Below, piece after piece: positions 35,117 through 45,936 of a stretch of 64,000 bases of DNA. Positions within the stretch are counted from its first letter, which is position 1. Every line of letters begins with the position of its first letter. The notes below the pieces were generated by a model. It worked only from the letters and a program-made list of their open reading frames with translations, had not been told where the DNA came from and ran no database searches. This DNA is from an uncultured Comamonadaceae bacterium. GTDB lineage: Bacteria; Pseudomonadota; Gammaproteobacteria; Burkholderiales; Burkholderiaceae. The position numbers and the translations under genes are program-made. The stretch is taken from assembly GCA_946482595.1 (NCBI GenBank), contig CAMLSD010000001.1, positions 82,973 to 146,972 on the forward strand, read 5' to 3'.

Positions 35117-35145
35117 ATCAGGTCAAATTTGTATGATGACCTGAT
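35117..35145. promoter_or_regulatory. Candidate operator overlapping the GntR start
   Basis: ATCAGGTCA (35117-35125) and TGACCTGAT (35137-35145) are perfect 9-bp inverted arms around an 11-bp centre, and the right arm covers the start codon of the GntR gene at 35144. The site is the likely autoregulatory operator of that repressor and of the operon it begins. The symmetry is observed; the binding is inferred. Confidence 0.6.
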
Positions 35146-36010
35146 GACAGGACAGATTGCACGCACCGACACCCTGGTTCCGGCAGAGCGCCTGTCCGAC
35201 CGGCTGGCGGCATTGCTGGCCTCGCGCATCGAGTCGGGCGAGCTCAAGCCGAACGATCGACTGCCCACCGAACAAGAGCTCGCCGAGCGCCATGGCGTGT
35301 CGCGCACCGTGGTGCGCGAGGCCGTCAGCCGCCTGAAGTCCATGGGCATGCTGATCTCGCGACAGGGCTCAGGCGTGTTCGTGGCGCCGCAGGCCGCGGC
35401 GCGCCCGCTGGCTTTCGACCCGGCCGTGCTGCACTCGCTGGAAGCCGTCGTGCAGGTCGTCGAGGTGCGCCGCGCACTGGAAGGTGAAGTCGCCGCACTG
35501 GCAGCGCGCCGTGCCACGCCCGAGCAACTGGTGGCGATCCAGCAGGCCTTGCAGGCGATCGACGATGCTGTGGCCCGTGGTGGCGACGGGGTGGACGAAG
35601 ACCTGCTGTTCCACCGCTGCGTGGCGGCCGCCACCGGCAACCCGCAGTTCAACCGCCTGCTGGTGTTTCTCGAGCAGTACCAGCGCGATGCCATGAAGGT
35701 CACCCGCGCCAACGAGGCCATGAGCGCGGAATTCATGGAGCAGGTGCGCCAGGAACACCGCGACATTGCCGAATCCATCACTCAGCGCGATGCCGACCGG
35801 GCCCGTGTGGCCGCAACCCGCCACATGGTGAAGGCGGCGCAGCGCATCGAGGAGGCCGAGGCCGGTGTGCGGGCTGCGCTCAGCGCGGCGCTGTCCCCGG
35901 CGTTGGCCGAGGTGGGTGCCGCACCTTCCGCCGCACCTGCCGCCGCACCGGATTCCGAAGCGCCTGCGCCCGCCATCCCCAACCCAGCCGCGCCCGACCT
36001 GCCAGCCTGA
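35144..36010 (+). CDS. GntR/FadR family regulator (second operon)
   Basis: A 288-residue regulator with a winged helix (LSDRLAALLASRIESGELKP, PTEQELAERHGVSRTVVREA, GSGVFV) and an FCD domain (VEVRRALEGEVAALAARRAT, DEDLLFHRCVAAATGN, EHRDIAESITQRDADRARVA). The last 40 residues are Ala/Pro-rich (APSAAPAAAPDSEAPAPAIP). The ATG at 35144 is preferred to an in-frame TTG at 35129. It precedes an L-threonate/D-erythronate operon by 10 bp and probably controls it; its own start lies in the palindromic operator. Confidence 0.88.
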   Translation: MTGQIARTDTLVPAERLSDRLAALLASRIESGELKPNDRLPTEQELAERHGVSRTVVREAVSRLKSMGMLISRQGSGVFVAPQAAARPLAFDPAVLHSLEAVVQVVEVRRALEGEVAALAARRATPEQLVAIQQALQAIDDAVARGGDGVDEDLLFHRCVAAATGNPQFNRLLVFLEQYQRDAMKVTRANEAMSAEFMEQVRQEHRDIAESITQRDADRARVAATRHMVKAAQRIEEAEAGVRAALSAALSPALAEVGAAPSAAPAAAPDSEAPAPAIPNPAAPDLPA

Positions 36011-36020
36011 ACGAGACAAG

Positions 36021-36959
36021 ATGACCAAGACCGATACACAGACCAAGACCCTCGGGGTGGTGGGCCTGGGCTCGATGGGCCTGGGTGCTGCCCAGTCCGC
36101 CCTGCGCGCTGGCGTGCCCACCTGGGGTTGCGACATGCGCAGCGAAGCCCGCGAGGCACTGCGGGCGTCCGGCGGCCACGCGGTGGCGCGGCCCGCAGAG
36201 CTGGCGCCGCATTGCGACGTCGTGCTGATCCTTGTGGTCAATGCCGCCCAGACCGAGGACGTGCTTTTCGGTGAAGGCGACCTCGCACGCCACCTTCGTC
36301 CAGGCTCGGTGGTGATTGCCTCGGCCACGGTCGACCCGGCCGTGCCACCGCAGTGGGAACAGCGGCTGGAATCGATGGGCCTGCATTTCATCGACGCGCC
36401 CGTGTCCGGGGGCGCGCGCAAGGCGGCCGAGGGCCAGATGACGGTGATGGCCTCGGGCCGGCCGCAGGCCTTCGAGGCTGCCGCCGGTGTGCTCGACGCC
36501 TTTGCCGGCAAGGTCTACCGGCTCGCCGACCGCGCCGGTGTGGGCTCGACCGTGAAGATGGTCAACCAGCACCTGGCCGGCGTGCACATCGCCGCCGCCT
36601 GTGAGGCCATGGCGCTGGGCATGCGTGCCGGTGCCGATCCGGCCCAGCTCTACGAGGTGATCTGCAACTCGGCCGGCATGAGCTGGATGTTCCAGAACCG
36701 CGTGCCGCACATCCTGGCCGGCGACTACACGCCGCTGTCCACGGTCAACATCTTCGTGAAGGACCTGGGCATCGTGCTCGACGCCGCGCGCAAGCTGGCG
36801 TTTCCGCTGCCGCTGGCTGCGGCGGCCCATCAGCTCTACCTGGCCACGGCAGGGCAGGGGCATGGCCTGGAGGACGACTCGGCCGTGATCAAGTTCTATG
36901 CGGCGCTCAGCGGCATCGAGCTGCCCGCGCCGACGGCACCGGCCGGAGCCACGTCATGA
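36021..36959 (+). CDS. ltnD: L-threonate dehydrogenase (LtnD)
   Basis: A 312-residue beta-hydroxyacid dehydrogenase that oxidises L-threonate to 2-oxo-tetronate with NAD+. VGLGSMGLG (cofactor loop), DAPVSGGARKAAEG (substrate loop) and GSTVKMVNQHLAG with the catalytic Lys are present. Length is typical. The specific name comes from the context of otnK, otnC, otnI and denD, which is the described threonate/erythronate pathway; other hydroxyacid specificities are possible. Its stop overlaps otnK by 4 bp. Confidence 0.85.
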   Translation: MTKTDTQTKTLGVVGLGSMGLGAAQSALRAGVPTWGCDMRSEAREALRASGGHAVARPAELAPHCDVVLILVVNAAQTEDVLFGEGDLARHLRPGSVVIASATVDPAVPPQWEQRLESMGLHFIDAPVSGGARKAAEGQMTVMASGRPQAFEAAAGVLDAFAGKVYRLADRAGVGSTVKMVNQHLAGVHIAAACEAMALGMRAGADPAQLYEVICNSAGMSWMFQNRVPHILAGDYTPLSTVNIFVKDLGIVLDAARKLAFPLPLAAAAHQLYLATAGQGHGLEDDSAVIKFYAALSGIELPAPTAPAGATS

Positions 36960-38221
36960 TCCTGGGGGTCATTGCCGACGACTTCACCGGCGCCACCGAC
37001 GTGGCCAGCATGCTGGTGCGTGCCGGCATGCGCACCGTGCAGGTGATTGGTGTGCCGGCGGCCGGCGCAGCGCTGCCGGGTGCCGATGCAGTGGTCGTGG
37101 CGCTCAAGTCGCGCACCAGTCCGGCCAGCGAGGCCGTGGCCGAGTCGCTGGCTGCCCTGCAGGCCCTGCGCGAGGCGGGTGCCCGTCAGATCTACTTCAA
37201 GTACTGCTCGACCTTCGACTCCACACCGGCCGGCAACATCGGCCCGGTCACCGAGGCGCTGATGTCGGCGCTTGCGACCGACTTCACCATCGCCTGTCCG
37301 GCCTTCCCGGAAAACGGGCGCACGATCTACCGTGGCCATCTGTTTGTCGGTGACCAGCTGCTGAGCGACTCCAGCATGCGTCACCACCCGCTGACCCCGA
37401 TGACCGATGCGAATCTGGTGCGGGTGCTGCAGGCCCAGTTGCACCATCGGCGCGCGGGGCTGCTGCACCGCGACGTGGTGGCTCAGGGGCCGCAGGCGGT
37501 GGCTGCGCGCATCGACAGCCTTCGCACCGAAGGCGTGGGCATTGCCGTGGCCGATGCCATCGACAACCAGGACCTCACCACGCTGGCCGAGGCCTGCGCC
37601 ACGCTGCCGCTGCTGACGGCGGGCTCGGGGCTGGCACTGGGTCTGCCCGCCGCGTACGCACGGCGCGGCTGGGTCCAGCCCGATGCCCAGGCGGCCCGGC
37701 TGGACACCGTGGGTGGCCTGGCAGCGGTGCTGTCAGGCTCATGTTCGGCAGCGACCCAGGCGCAGGTCAGGCACTGGATGGACGCGGGCCGGCCCGCGCT
37801 GCAGCTCGACCCGCTGGCGCTGGCGCGTGAACCGGCATGGGCCGACGAACTCACCGCCCAGGCCTGTGAGCTGGCCGCTCGCGGCCCGGTGCTGGTGTAT
37901 GGCACTGCGTCGCCCGAGGCGGTGGCCTCGGCCCAGCAGGCGCTGGGGGCGGCCCAGGCCGGCCACCTGGTGGAACAGGCCCTGGGCCGCACCGCGGCTG
38001 CGTTGGTGGCGCACGGTGTACGCCGGCTGGTCGTTGCGGGTGGGGAAACCTCAGGTGCCGTGGTGCAGGCCCTGGGCGTGGGCCAGTTGCGCATCGGCGC
38101 CACGATCGCGCCCGGTGTGCCGTGGACGCAGGCCGAGGGCCGCCCGCTGCTGCTGGCATTGAAGTCCGGAAACTTCGGGTCGGTGGATTTTTTCACCCGA
38201 GCCCTGACGCTGGTCGAGTGA
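36956..38221 (+). CDS. otnK: 3-oxo-tetronate kinase (OtnK, DUF1537)
   Basis: A 421-residue ATP-dependent kinase that makes 3-oxo-tetronate 4-phosphate. MILGVIADDFTGATDVAS at the start and YFKYCSTFDSTPAGNIG are the DUF1537 substrate signature; VLSGSCSAATQAQV and GGETSGAVVQ belong to the nucleotide domain. Length fits OtnK (about 420) rather than the longer OiaK-like kinase at 19009. ATGA overlap with ltnD; otnC follows 8 bp later. Confidence 0.93.
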   Translation: MILGVIADDFTGATDVASMLVRAGMRTVQVIGVPAAGAALPGADAVVVALKSRTSPASEAVAESLAALQALREAGARQIYFKYCSTFDSTPAGNIGPVTEALMSALATDFTIACPAFPENGRTIYRGHLFVGDQLLSDSSMRHHPLTPMTDANLVRVLQAQLHHRRAGLLHRDVVAQGPQAVAARIDSLRTEGVGIAVADAIDNQDLTTLAEACATLPLLTAGSGLALGLPAAYARRGWVQPDAQAARLDTVGGLAAVLSGSCSAATQAQVRHWMDAGRPALQLDPLALAREPAWADELTAQACELAARGPVLVYGTASPEAVASAQQALGAAQAGHLVEQALGRTAAALVAHGVRRLVVAGGETSGAVVQALGVGQLRIGATIAPGVPWTQAEGRPLLLALKSGNFGSVDFFTRALTLVE

Positions 38222-38229
38222 GGCAAGGC

Positions 38230-38874
38230 ATGAGTCCCCACGAGATCCACCTGCGTGAACAACTGTGCGAGTTCGGGCGCTCCTTGTTCGAGCGCGGCCT
38301 CACGGCCGGCAGTTCGGGCAACCTGTCGGTCCAGCTCGACGACGGCTGGCTGATGACACCAACCGGCGTGAGCCTGGGCCGGCTCGACCCGGCGCGCCTG
38401 AGCCGGCTGGGCCCGGACGGCCGCCTGATGGACGGCGACCCGCCCACCAAGGAATCCCCCCTGCACACGGCGGTCTACGCGCGCCGGGGCAGGGCACGCG
38501 CGATCGTGCACCTGCATTCGACCTATTCGGTGGCGGTGTCGCTGCTGCGAGACGTCGATCCGGCCAACGTGCTGCCGGCACTGACGCCGTACTACGTGAT
38601 GAAGATCGGCCGCCTGCCGCTGGTGCCGTACCACCGCCCCGGCGACCCGCGTGTGGCCGAGGCGATCCGTGACCTGGCCGGTGAACATGCCGCCGTGCTG
38701 CTGGCCAACCATGGCCCGGTGGTGTCGGGCGATTCCCTGGAGGCCGCCGTCAACGCGATCGAGGAACTCGAAGAGACCGCGAGGTTGTTCCTCACGCTCG
38801 ACGGCAAGCCGATCCGCACGCTCACCGAAGCCCAGATCGACGAGCTGCGCCAGCACTTCGGCGCGAACTGGTGA
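38230..38874 (+). CDS. otnC: 3-oxo-tetronate 4-phosphate decarboxylase (OtnC)
   Basis: A 214-residue class II aldolase/adducin-family enzyme, here a decarboxylase yielding dihydroxyacetone phosphate and CO2. Zn ligands appear in IVHLHSTYSVA (His-x-His) and LLANHGPVV, with the Glu in PPTKESPLH; TAGSSGNLSVQLDDG is the phosphate loop. It closes the kinase route to central metabolism. The gene is packed in the otnK-otnC-otnI-denD operon. Confidence 0.9.
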   Translation: MSPHEIHLREQLCEFGRSLFERGLTAGSSGNLSVQLDDGWLMTPTGVSLGRLDPARLSRLGPDGRLMDGDPPTKESPLHTAVYARRGRARAIVHLHSTYSVAVSLLRDVDPANVLPALTPYYVMKIGRLPLVPYHRPGDPRVAEAIRDLAGEHAAVLLANHGPVVSGDSLEAAVNAIEELEETARLFLTLDGKPIRTLTEAQIDELRQHFGANW

Positions 38875-38892
38875 CCCCCTGAAAGACAGCCC

Positions 38893-39681
38893 ATGCCCCG
38901 TTTTGCCGCCAACCTGTCGATGATGTACACGGAACATCCGTTCCTGGAGCGCTTTGCGGCCGCCGCCGCCGATGGCTTCAAGGCGGTCGAGTTCCTGTTC
39001 CCGTACGAACATGAGCCCCAGCAGATTGCCTCTCAATTGCGCGAGCACGACCTGGAGCAGGCGCTGTTCAACATGCCGCCGGGCGACTGGGCGAACGGCG
39101 AACGCGGCATGGCCTGCCACCCCGGCCGCGAGGTGGAATTCGCCGAGGGGGTGGACCTCGCGTTGACGTACGCACGTGCCACGGGTTGCCGCCGCCTGCA
39201 CGTGATGGCCGGGCTGGTGCCCGCCGGCGTGGCGCCCGCAGACCTGCACCGCACCTATGTCGCCAACCTGAAGCTGGCAGCGCAGCGGGCGGCCCCGCAC
39301 GGCATCACGGTGCTGATCGAGCCGATCAACACGCGCGACATGCCCGGCTTCTACCTCAACTATCAGCAGCAGGCCCACGACGTGCTGGCCGAGGTGGGTG
39401 CCGACAACCTCAAGGTGCAGATGGACCTGTACCACTGCCAGATCATGGAAGGCGACCTGTCGCGGCGCATCGAGCGGCACCTGGCCGGCGTTGGCCATGT
39501 GCAGATCGCGGGCGTGCCCGACCGGCACGAGCCCGACCTGGGCGAGCTGAACTACCCCCATCTCTTCGAGCTGCTCGACCGCCTGGGCTACAGCGGTCAC
39601 ATCGGCTGTGAATACCGCCCCCGGGCCGGAACCCGAGCCGGACTGGGCTGGCTGCAACCCTATCTGAAGGCTGCGCAATGA
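38893..39681 (+). CDS. otnI: 2-oxo-tetronate isomerase (OtnI)
   Basis: A 262-residue TIM-barrel isomerase of the hydroxypyruvate isomerase family ([66 protein letters not shown]). The metal-binding Glu, Asp and His are in IEPINT, DLYHCQ and IGCEYRP. It interconverts 2-oxo- and 3-oxo-tetronate, connecting LtnD and DenD products to OtnK. The stop overlaps denD by 4 bp. Confidence 0.9.
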   Translation: MPRFAANLSMMYTEHPFLERFAAAAADGFKAVEFLFPYEHEPQQIASQLREHDLEQALFNMPPGDWANGERGMACHPGREVEFAEGVDLALTYARATGCRRLHVMAGLVPAGVAPADLHRTYVANLKLAAQRAAPHGITVLIEPINTRDMPGFYLNYQQQAHDVLAEVGADNLKVQMDLYHCQIMEGDLSRRIERHLAGVGHVQIAGVPDRHEPDLGELNYPHLFELLDRLGYSGHIGCEYRPRAGTRAGLGWLQPYLKAAQ

Positions 39682-40706
39682 ACATCCTCATCACCGGCGG
39701 TGCCGGCTTTCTCGGCTCGCGCCTGGCGCGTGAGCTGCTCCAGCGCGGGCAGCTTCGCGCTCGCACGATCGAATCCATGACCCTGGCCGACCTGGCCCTG
39801 CCGGGTGACACCGTGCTGCGCGGCGATTCCCGCGTGCGCACACAGGTGGGCGACCTGTTCACCCAGATCGACACGCTGATGGCCCAGCCCTTCGACGTGG
39901 TCTTTCACCTGGCATCCGCCGTGTCGGGCGAATGCGAGGCCGACTTCGACCTGGGCATGCGCTCCAACCTGGACACCACCCGCAAGCTGCTGGACGCCTG
40001 CCGCGCACGAGCGCTGGCGACCGGCGTCGCGCCGGTGTTTGTCTTCTCGAGCTCCGTGGCCGTGTTCGGTGCTGATGCCGCGATCGCGCTGCCGCACACC
40101 GTCGAGGACCACACGCTGCCCACCCCGCAGTCGAGTTATGGCATCCAAAAGTTCATATGTGAGCAACTGCTGGCCGACTACACGCGCAAGGGTTTCGTCG
40201 ACGGGCGCGCGGCGCGGCTGATGACCGTGTCGGTGCGGCCTGGCCGACCCAATGGTGCGGCGTCCAGCTTCCTGTCCGGGCTGCTGCGCGAGCCGCTGGC
40301 CGGACAGCCCTCGGTGTGCCCGGTCGACCCGTCGATGCGGGTGGCGCTGTCGTCGCCGGCGCGCACGATCGCCGGGCTGATCGCGGTGGCCGAGGCCAGT
40401 CGCGACGCGTTGGGTGGCCGTACCGCCCTCAACCTGCCCGCACTGACCGTGAGCGTGCAGCAGATGCTGGATGCGCTGGGTGAGGTGGGCGGCGACGAGG
40501 CCCTGAAGCTGGTGAGCTTCGAGCCTGACGCCACGATCGCCCGCATCGTCGGTGGCTGGCCGTCGGCCTTCTCGAGCCGCCGCGCCCAGGCGCTGGGTCT
40601 GCAGCCTGACCCGGACTTCACGAGCATCGTGCGCGCTTACGTGGCAGATCAGCCTCAGGCCGTCACCAACGCCCGTGCGCTTTTGCAACTCACCGGCGCA
40701 CGGTGA
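39678..40706 (+). CDS. denD: D-erythronate dehydrogenase (DenD), NAD-dependent epimerase/dehydratase family
   Basis: A 342-residue extended SDR enzyme. [13 protein letters not shown] (residues 4-16) is the cofactor loop, the catalytic pair is in [12 protein letters not shown] (Tyr-x-x-x-Lys), and Ser is upstream at [10 protein letters not shown]. In this operon it is expected to oxidise D-erythronate to 2-oxo-tetronate. The ATG overlaps the otnI stop. A 57-bp gap leads to the TRAP genes. Confidence 0.87.
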   Translation: MNILITGGAGFLGSRLARELLQRGQLRARTIESMTLADLALPGDTVLRGDSRVRTQVGDLFTQIDTLMAQPFDVVFHLASAVSGECEADFDLGMRSNLDTTRKLLDACRARALATGVAPVFVFSSSVAVFGADAAIALPHTVEDHTLPTPQSSYGIQKFICEQLLADYTRKGFVDGRAARLMTVSVRPGRPNGAASSFLSGLLREPLAGQPSVCPVDPSMRVALSSPARTIAGLIAVAEASRDALGGRTALNLPALTVSVQQMLDALGEVGGDEALKLVSFEPDATIARIVGGWPSAFSSRRAQALGLQPDPDFTSIVRAYVADQPQAVTNARALLQLTGAR

Positions 40707-40763
40707 CGTTTCACCCCGCGAACCTTTCGATCGCTTTGCCCCCAACCCCAAAAGGAGACATGC

Positions 40764-41735
40764 ATGAAACTCAAGCAAACCACCGCCTTGCTGGCCGCAG
40801 GCCTCGGCCTGATGTTCAGCGCCCAGGCGCAGACCGTGCTCAAGATCGGCTACGCGACGTCCAAGGAATCGCACTACGGTGTGGGCTCGACCGTGTTCTG
40901 CGACGAGATCGAGCGCGGCACGCAAGGGCGCTACAAGTGCCAGCAGTTCCCGAACTCGGCCCTGGGTGGCGAGCGCGAGCAGATCGAGGCCGTGCAACTG
41001 GGCACGCAGGACCTGGTGAACACCTCGACCGGCCCGCTGGGCAACTTCGTGCCCGAGGTGAAGATCGTCGACATCCCCTTCCTGTTCCGTGACTACGACC
41101 ATGCACGCAAGGTGATGGACGGCCCGATCGGCCAGGACCTCCAGAAGAAGATGGCCGCCAAGGGCCTGATCAACCTGGCCTGGACCGAAAACGGCTTCCG
41201 CCACATGACCAATTCCAAGCGCGCCATCACCAAGGCCGACGACGCCTCGGGGCTGAAGATGCGCACGATGGAAAACAAGGTGCACATGGACGGCTACAAG
41301 ACCTTCGGCATCCTGCCCACGCCCATGCCCTTCCCGGAACTCTTCACGGCGCTCCAGCAAGGCACCGTCGATGGCCAGGAGAACCCCATCCCGGTGATCC
41401 TGTCGTCCAAGTTCTCGCAGGTGCAGAAGCATCTGTCGCTGACGGGGCATGTGTATTCACCGGCTGCGCTGATCATGTCGCCGGCGGTGTGGAACAAGCT
41501 GTCCGATGCCGACAAGCAGGTCTTCACCGAAGCCGCGAGAAAGGGCGCCGCCGCCCAGCGCAAGAAAGTCAACGACGACGAGAACAACGGCATCGCCCAG
41601 CTCAAGAAGGACGGCATGCAGGTGGTCGAGAAGGTCGATGGCGAGAGCTTCCGCAAGGCCGTGGCGCCCGCCTACCAGGCCTATGCCCGTGAGTTCGGCG
41701 CCGATCGCATCGCCGCCATCCAGGCCGTCAAGTAA
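40764..41735 (+). CDS. TRAP transporter substrate-binding protein (DctP), second system
   Basis: A 323-residue periplasmic binding protein with signal peptide (LLAAGLGLMFSAQA, about residue 22) and the same segments as the first DctP (GGEREQIEAVQLGTQDLVN, ENGFRHMTNSKRAI, FTALQQGTVDGQENPI). Most of the two proteins can be aligned without gaps. Context suggests erythronate or threonate as ligand. GGAG lies at 40753-40756. Confidence 0.93.
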   Translation: MKLKQTTALLAAGLGLMFSAQAQTVLKIGYATSKESHYGVGSTVFCDEIERGTQGRYKCQQFPNSALGGEREQIEAVQLGTQDLVNTSTGPLGNFVPEVKIVDIPFLFRDYDHARKVMDGPIGQDLQKKMAAKGLINLAWTENGFRHMTNSKRAITKADDASGLKMRTMENKVHMDGYKTFGILPTPMPFPELFTALQQGTVDGQENPIPVILSSKFSQVQKHLSLTGHVYSPAALIMSPAVWNKLSDADKQVFTEAARKGAAAQRKKVNDDENNGIAQLKKDGMQVVEKVDGESFRKAVAPAYQAYAREFGADRIAAIQAVK

Positions 41736-41795
41736 GGCGTGACAACCCCGGCCGCCCGGCCTGGTGCCGGACGGCCGATTCCTGAGCGCATATCG

Positions 41796-42287
41796 ATGAA
41801 GTCAACGATCCTGGCCCTGGACAAGGGCGTGAGCTGGCTGGCCCTGCAAGCGGCCTGCCTGCTGCTGGCGCTGATCTCGGTGCTGGGCATGTGGCAGGTG
41901 GTCTCGCGTTTTGTGCTCTCGCAGCCGTCGACCTGGACGGAAGAGTCGATGCGCCGCTTGCTCATCTGGATGGTGATGCTGGGTACCGTGGCGGCCTTCC
42001 GGCGCGGCGCGCTGGTGTCGGTGGACCTGATGCTGCGCCTGTCACGCGGGGCGTGGCGGCACACCGTGCGCACCGTGATCACGGTGGCGAGCCTGGTGTT
42101 CCTGGCCGTGCTGGTGTGGTACGGCATCGACCTGGCGTGGCGGGTGCGCTTCCAGACCTTCGCCAGCATGGACCTGTCGATGGCCTGGGGTTATGCCGCC
42201 TTGCCCGTGGGCAGCGCGCTGGCGATGGTGGCCGTGCTGGCCCATCACCTGGACCCGGTCGACACCGAACTCGAATCGGCGCAATGA
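41796..42287 (+). CDS. TRAP transporter small permease (DctQ), second system
   Basis: A 163-residue membrane protein, four helices, with the same STWTEESMRRLLIWMVMLG signature as the first DctQ and closely matching sequence (IDLAWRVRFQTFASMDLSMAWGY). ATG 41796 is chosen over an in-frame ATG at 41739 because it matches the start of the first DctQ. It lies between dctP and dctM. Confidence 0.92.
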   Translation: MKSTILALDKGVSWLALQAACLLLALISVLGMWQVVSRFVLSQPSTWTEESMRRLLIWMVMLGTVAAFRRGALVSVDLMLRLSRGAWRHTVRTVITVASLVFLAVLVWYGIDLAWRVRFQTFASMDLSMAWGYAALPVGSALAMVAVLAHHLDPVDTELESAQ

Positions 42288-42330
42288 GCCCGCCTGTCAC
42301 GGACGAGCCGCGCCCCAAGGAAACCACCTC

Positions 42331-43641
42331 ATGCCCCTGACCCTACTCATCACGATGCTGCTGGGCTTTGCCTTCAGCATCTCGATTGCCGTGTCGATCG
42401 GCGGCTCGGCCATGCTGGGCATGGCGCTGTTCGAGCCGGACAAGCTGATCCTGGCGCCCAAGGAGATGTTCACTGCGATCGACAAGTTCCCGCTGGCGGC
42501 GATCCCGTTTTTCATCCTGGCGGGCAACCTGATGGAGACCGGGGGCATCTCGCGCCGGCTGGTGGAATTTGCCAAGTCGCTGGTGGGTGGGGTGCAGGGC
42601 GGCCTGCCGATGACCTGCGTGCTGACCTGCATGATCTTTGCGGCGGTGTCGGGCTCATCTGTGGCCACCACGTTTGCGATCGGCGCCATCCTGATCCCGG
42701 CGCTCATCAAGCACGGTTACCCCAAGTCGTATGCCGCCTCGCTGCAGGCCACCTCGGCCGAGCTGGGGGTGGTCATCCCGCCGTCGATTCCGATGATCCT
42801 GTTCGGCGTGTCGGCCGAGGTCTCGATCGGTGAACTGTTCATTGCCGGTGTGGTGCCGGGCCTGCTGATCGGTGGGTCATTGATGCTTTTCGTGCACCTG
42901 TATTGCCGATACAAGGGCTGGGGCAAGCAGGATGGCGACGGCCGCCTGCCGATCGGCCGCGCCATGGTCGATGCAGCCTGGGCGCTGTTGATGCCGGTGA
43001 TCATCCTGGGCGGCATCTATGGCGGTGTGTTCACGCCCACCGAGGCCTCGGTGGTGGCCGTGTTCTATGCGCTGCTGGTGGGCCTGGTGATCCACCGCGA
43101 GCTCAGCCTGAAAGACCTGATGCCGGTGCTGCGCAAGTCGGTGATCTCCAGCGCGGTGATCATGTTCATCATCGCCAATGCGGGCTTCTTCGCCTTCCTG
43201 ATCACCCGCGCCGGCATTCCGGATGCCATCGGCAGCTGGCTCACCGAGGTGCTGCAGTCGCCCGCCTGGTTCCTGCTGGGCGTCAATGCGGCCCTGTTCG
43301 TGATCGGCATGTTCATCGAGACCTCGGCGGCCATCATCGTGCTGGCGCCGATCCTGGTGCCCGTGGCAGCGCATTTTGGTGTGGACCCGGTGCATTTCGG
43401 GATCATCATGGTGGTGAACCTGGCCCTGGGCATGATCACGCCGCCGTTTGGCGTGAACCTGTTTGCCGCCTGCACCGTGGCGCGCATCTCGCTGGACGAG
43501 ATCATCAAGCATTTGGTGCCGTTCGTGCTGGTGGTGGTGGGCTGCCTGATGGTCATCACCTATGTGCCGTGGCTGTCGCTGGCGCTGCGCGACCTCGTTT
43601 TTGCCGCCCCCGTGGTGGCCCCGGTGATCGGCCCGCAGTGA
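42331..43641 (+). CDS. TRAP transporter large permease (DctM), second system
   Basis: A 436-residue ion-coupled permease with 11-12 membrane segments. Bases 42355-42656 are identical to 16417-16718 in the first dctM, and later stretches (VPVIILGGIYGGVFTPTEAS-type region) are also close. ATG 42331 is chosen because it begins the first helix; an in-frame ATG at 42193 overlaps dctQ. The C-terminus (APVVAPVIGPQ) ends near a short Pro/Val-rich tail. It completes the second transporter. Confidence 0.94.
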   Translation: MPLTLLITMLLGFAFSISIAVSIGGSAMLGMALFEPDKLILAPKEMFTAIDKFPLAAIPFFILAGNLMETGGISRRLVEFAKSLVGGVQGGLPMTCVLTCMIFAAVSGSSVATTFAIGAILIPALIKHGYPKSYAASLQATSAELGVVIPPSIPMILFGVSAEVSIGELFIAGVVPGLLIGGSLMLFVHLYCRYKGWGKQDGDGRLPIGRAMVDAAWALLMPVIILGGIYGGVFTPTEASVVAVFYALLVGLVIHRELSLKDLMPVLRKSVISSAVIMFIIANAGFFAFLITRAGIPDAIGSWLTEVLQSPAWFLLGVNAALFVIGMFIETSAAIIVLAPILVPVAAHFGVDPVHFGIIMVVNLALGMITPPFGVNLFAACTVARISLDEIIKHLVPFVLVVVGCLMVITYVPWLSLALRDLVFAAPVVAPVIGPQ

Positions 43642-43693
43642 CCCCTGGAGGTCAGGGCAGGGCGGTCACCGACTTCATGACAGGAGAACCTAC

Positions 43694-45142
<1,449 letters not shown>

Positions 45143-45396
45143 GGTGCCGTACGGCACGGTCGTGCGTTGCGTCGCCGGCTCACTGGGTCCCATGCGCTGG
45201 TTGCGTGGTTGCTGCCGCGACACCTCCATTTTTGCCAGAATGCATATTATGTTAAATCAAGATGATCACTGAATGATCACAGCAGCCCGGGGTCGACCGC
45301 TGGCATGTCCGGCACGTCCTTCACCCTCGTGAGCTCCCTCAGGTGTTGTTGTCGTGCCATCGGGTCGGACTTGCCGCCTCAGGCACAATCTCGCGC
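45143..45396. other. 254-bp intergenic region with palindrome and direct repeats
   Basis: A perfect 14-bp palindrome GTGCCGTACGGCAC lies at 45144-45157, one base after the ALDH stop. Further right (about 45238-45282) is a locally AT-rich stretch with TGATCAC repeated in AAGATGATCACTGAATGATC. It may hold a terminator or promoter; no gene is seen. Confidence 0.5.
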
Positions 45397-45810
45397 ATGA
45401 CACTGCCTCCACGCGCCCGACGCCACCTGCTGTGGCTGGCTGCCTGCCTGATTGCCTTCAAGGCAATCGTGCCGGCGGTGGCCGTGGCGGCTTCGCAGTG
45501 GCGTGGTGTCGATCTGATCGAGGTCTGCACTGTCTTTGGCGTGCGCACGCTGGCGGTCAGTCTGGAGGGTTCGGGCGCTCCGGCGTCACATGGCGACGAT
45601 CATCCCGCCGCCGTTGCCGAGATGGCGGGCTGTGGTCTGGTCGGTCTGGCCCTGAGTGCGCCGCCAGATGCGCAGACGGGCCCGGCCTGGCAGGCCGCCA
45701 CGTGGGGGCTTGAACTTGCCAGTGGATGCGAAGAACGCAGCCTGCCGCCCGATCGTGTGCGCGGCTGGCTGGAGCACCTGACCTTGGCGCCGCCAGGCAA
45801 CTCGGCCTGA
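45397..45810 (+). CDS. DUF2946-like exported protein
   Basis: A 137-residue protein with an N-terminal hydrophobic segment (LLWLAACLIAFKAIVPAVAV) and a body with VDLIEVCTVFGVRTLAV, a short HGDDHP and a late Cys pair (AGCGLVG; ASGCEER). The VCTxxG segment and layout resemble DUF2946 proteins, often found beside copper-handling genes. A PCuAC gene follows, in line with that. The ATG at 45397 is chosen as it begins the hydrophobic region; an ATG at 45343 is possible. Low certainty on family. Confidence 0.65.
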   Translation: MTLPPRARRHLLWLAACLIAFKAIVPAVAVAASQWRGVDLIEVCTVFGVRTLAVSLEGSGAPASHGDDHPAAVAEMAGCGLVGLALSAPPDAQTGPAWQAATWGLELASGCEERSLPPDRVRGWLEHLTLAPPGNSA

Positions 45811-45936
45811 GCGCTCGCATCGCGCGCGCAGAAGGCACCCTGCCTTCACTCCGGGCTGCATCCAGCCCGCTGTATGCAGCCCGTTCTGCACCTCAACTTC
45901 TGCCAGGTGCGCGCCGCATGAGCGCGCCAGATCATC

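Noticed and set aside
37483..39678. 731-codon minus-strand open frame across otnK, otnC and otnI
   Set aside because: Antisense shadow in a high-GC operon.
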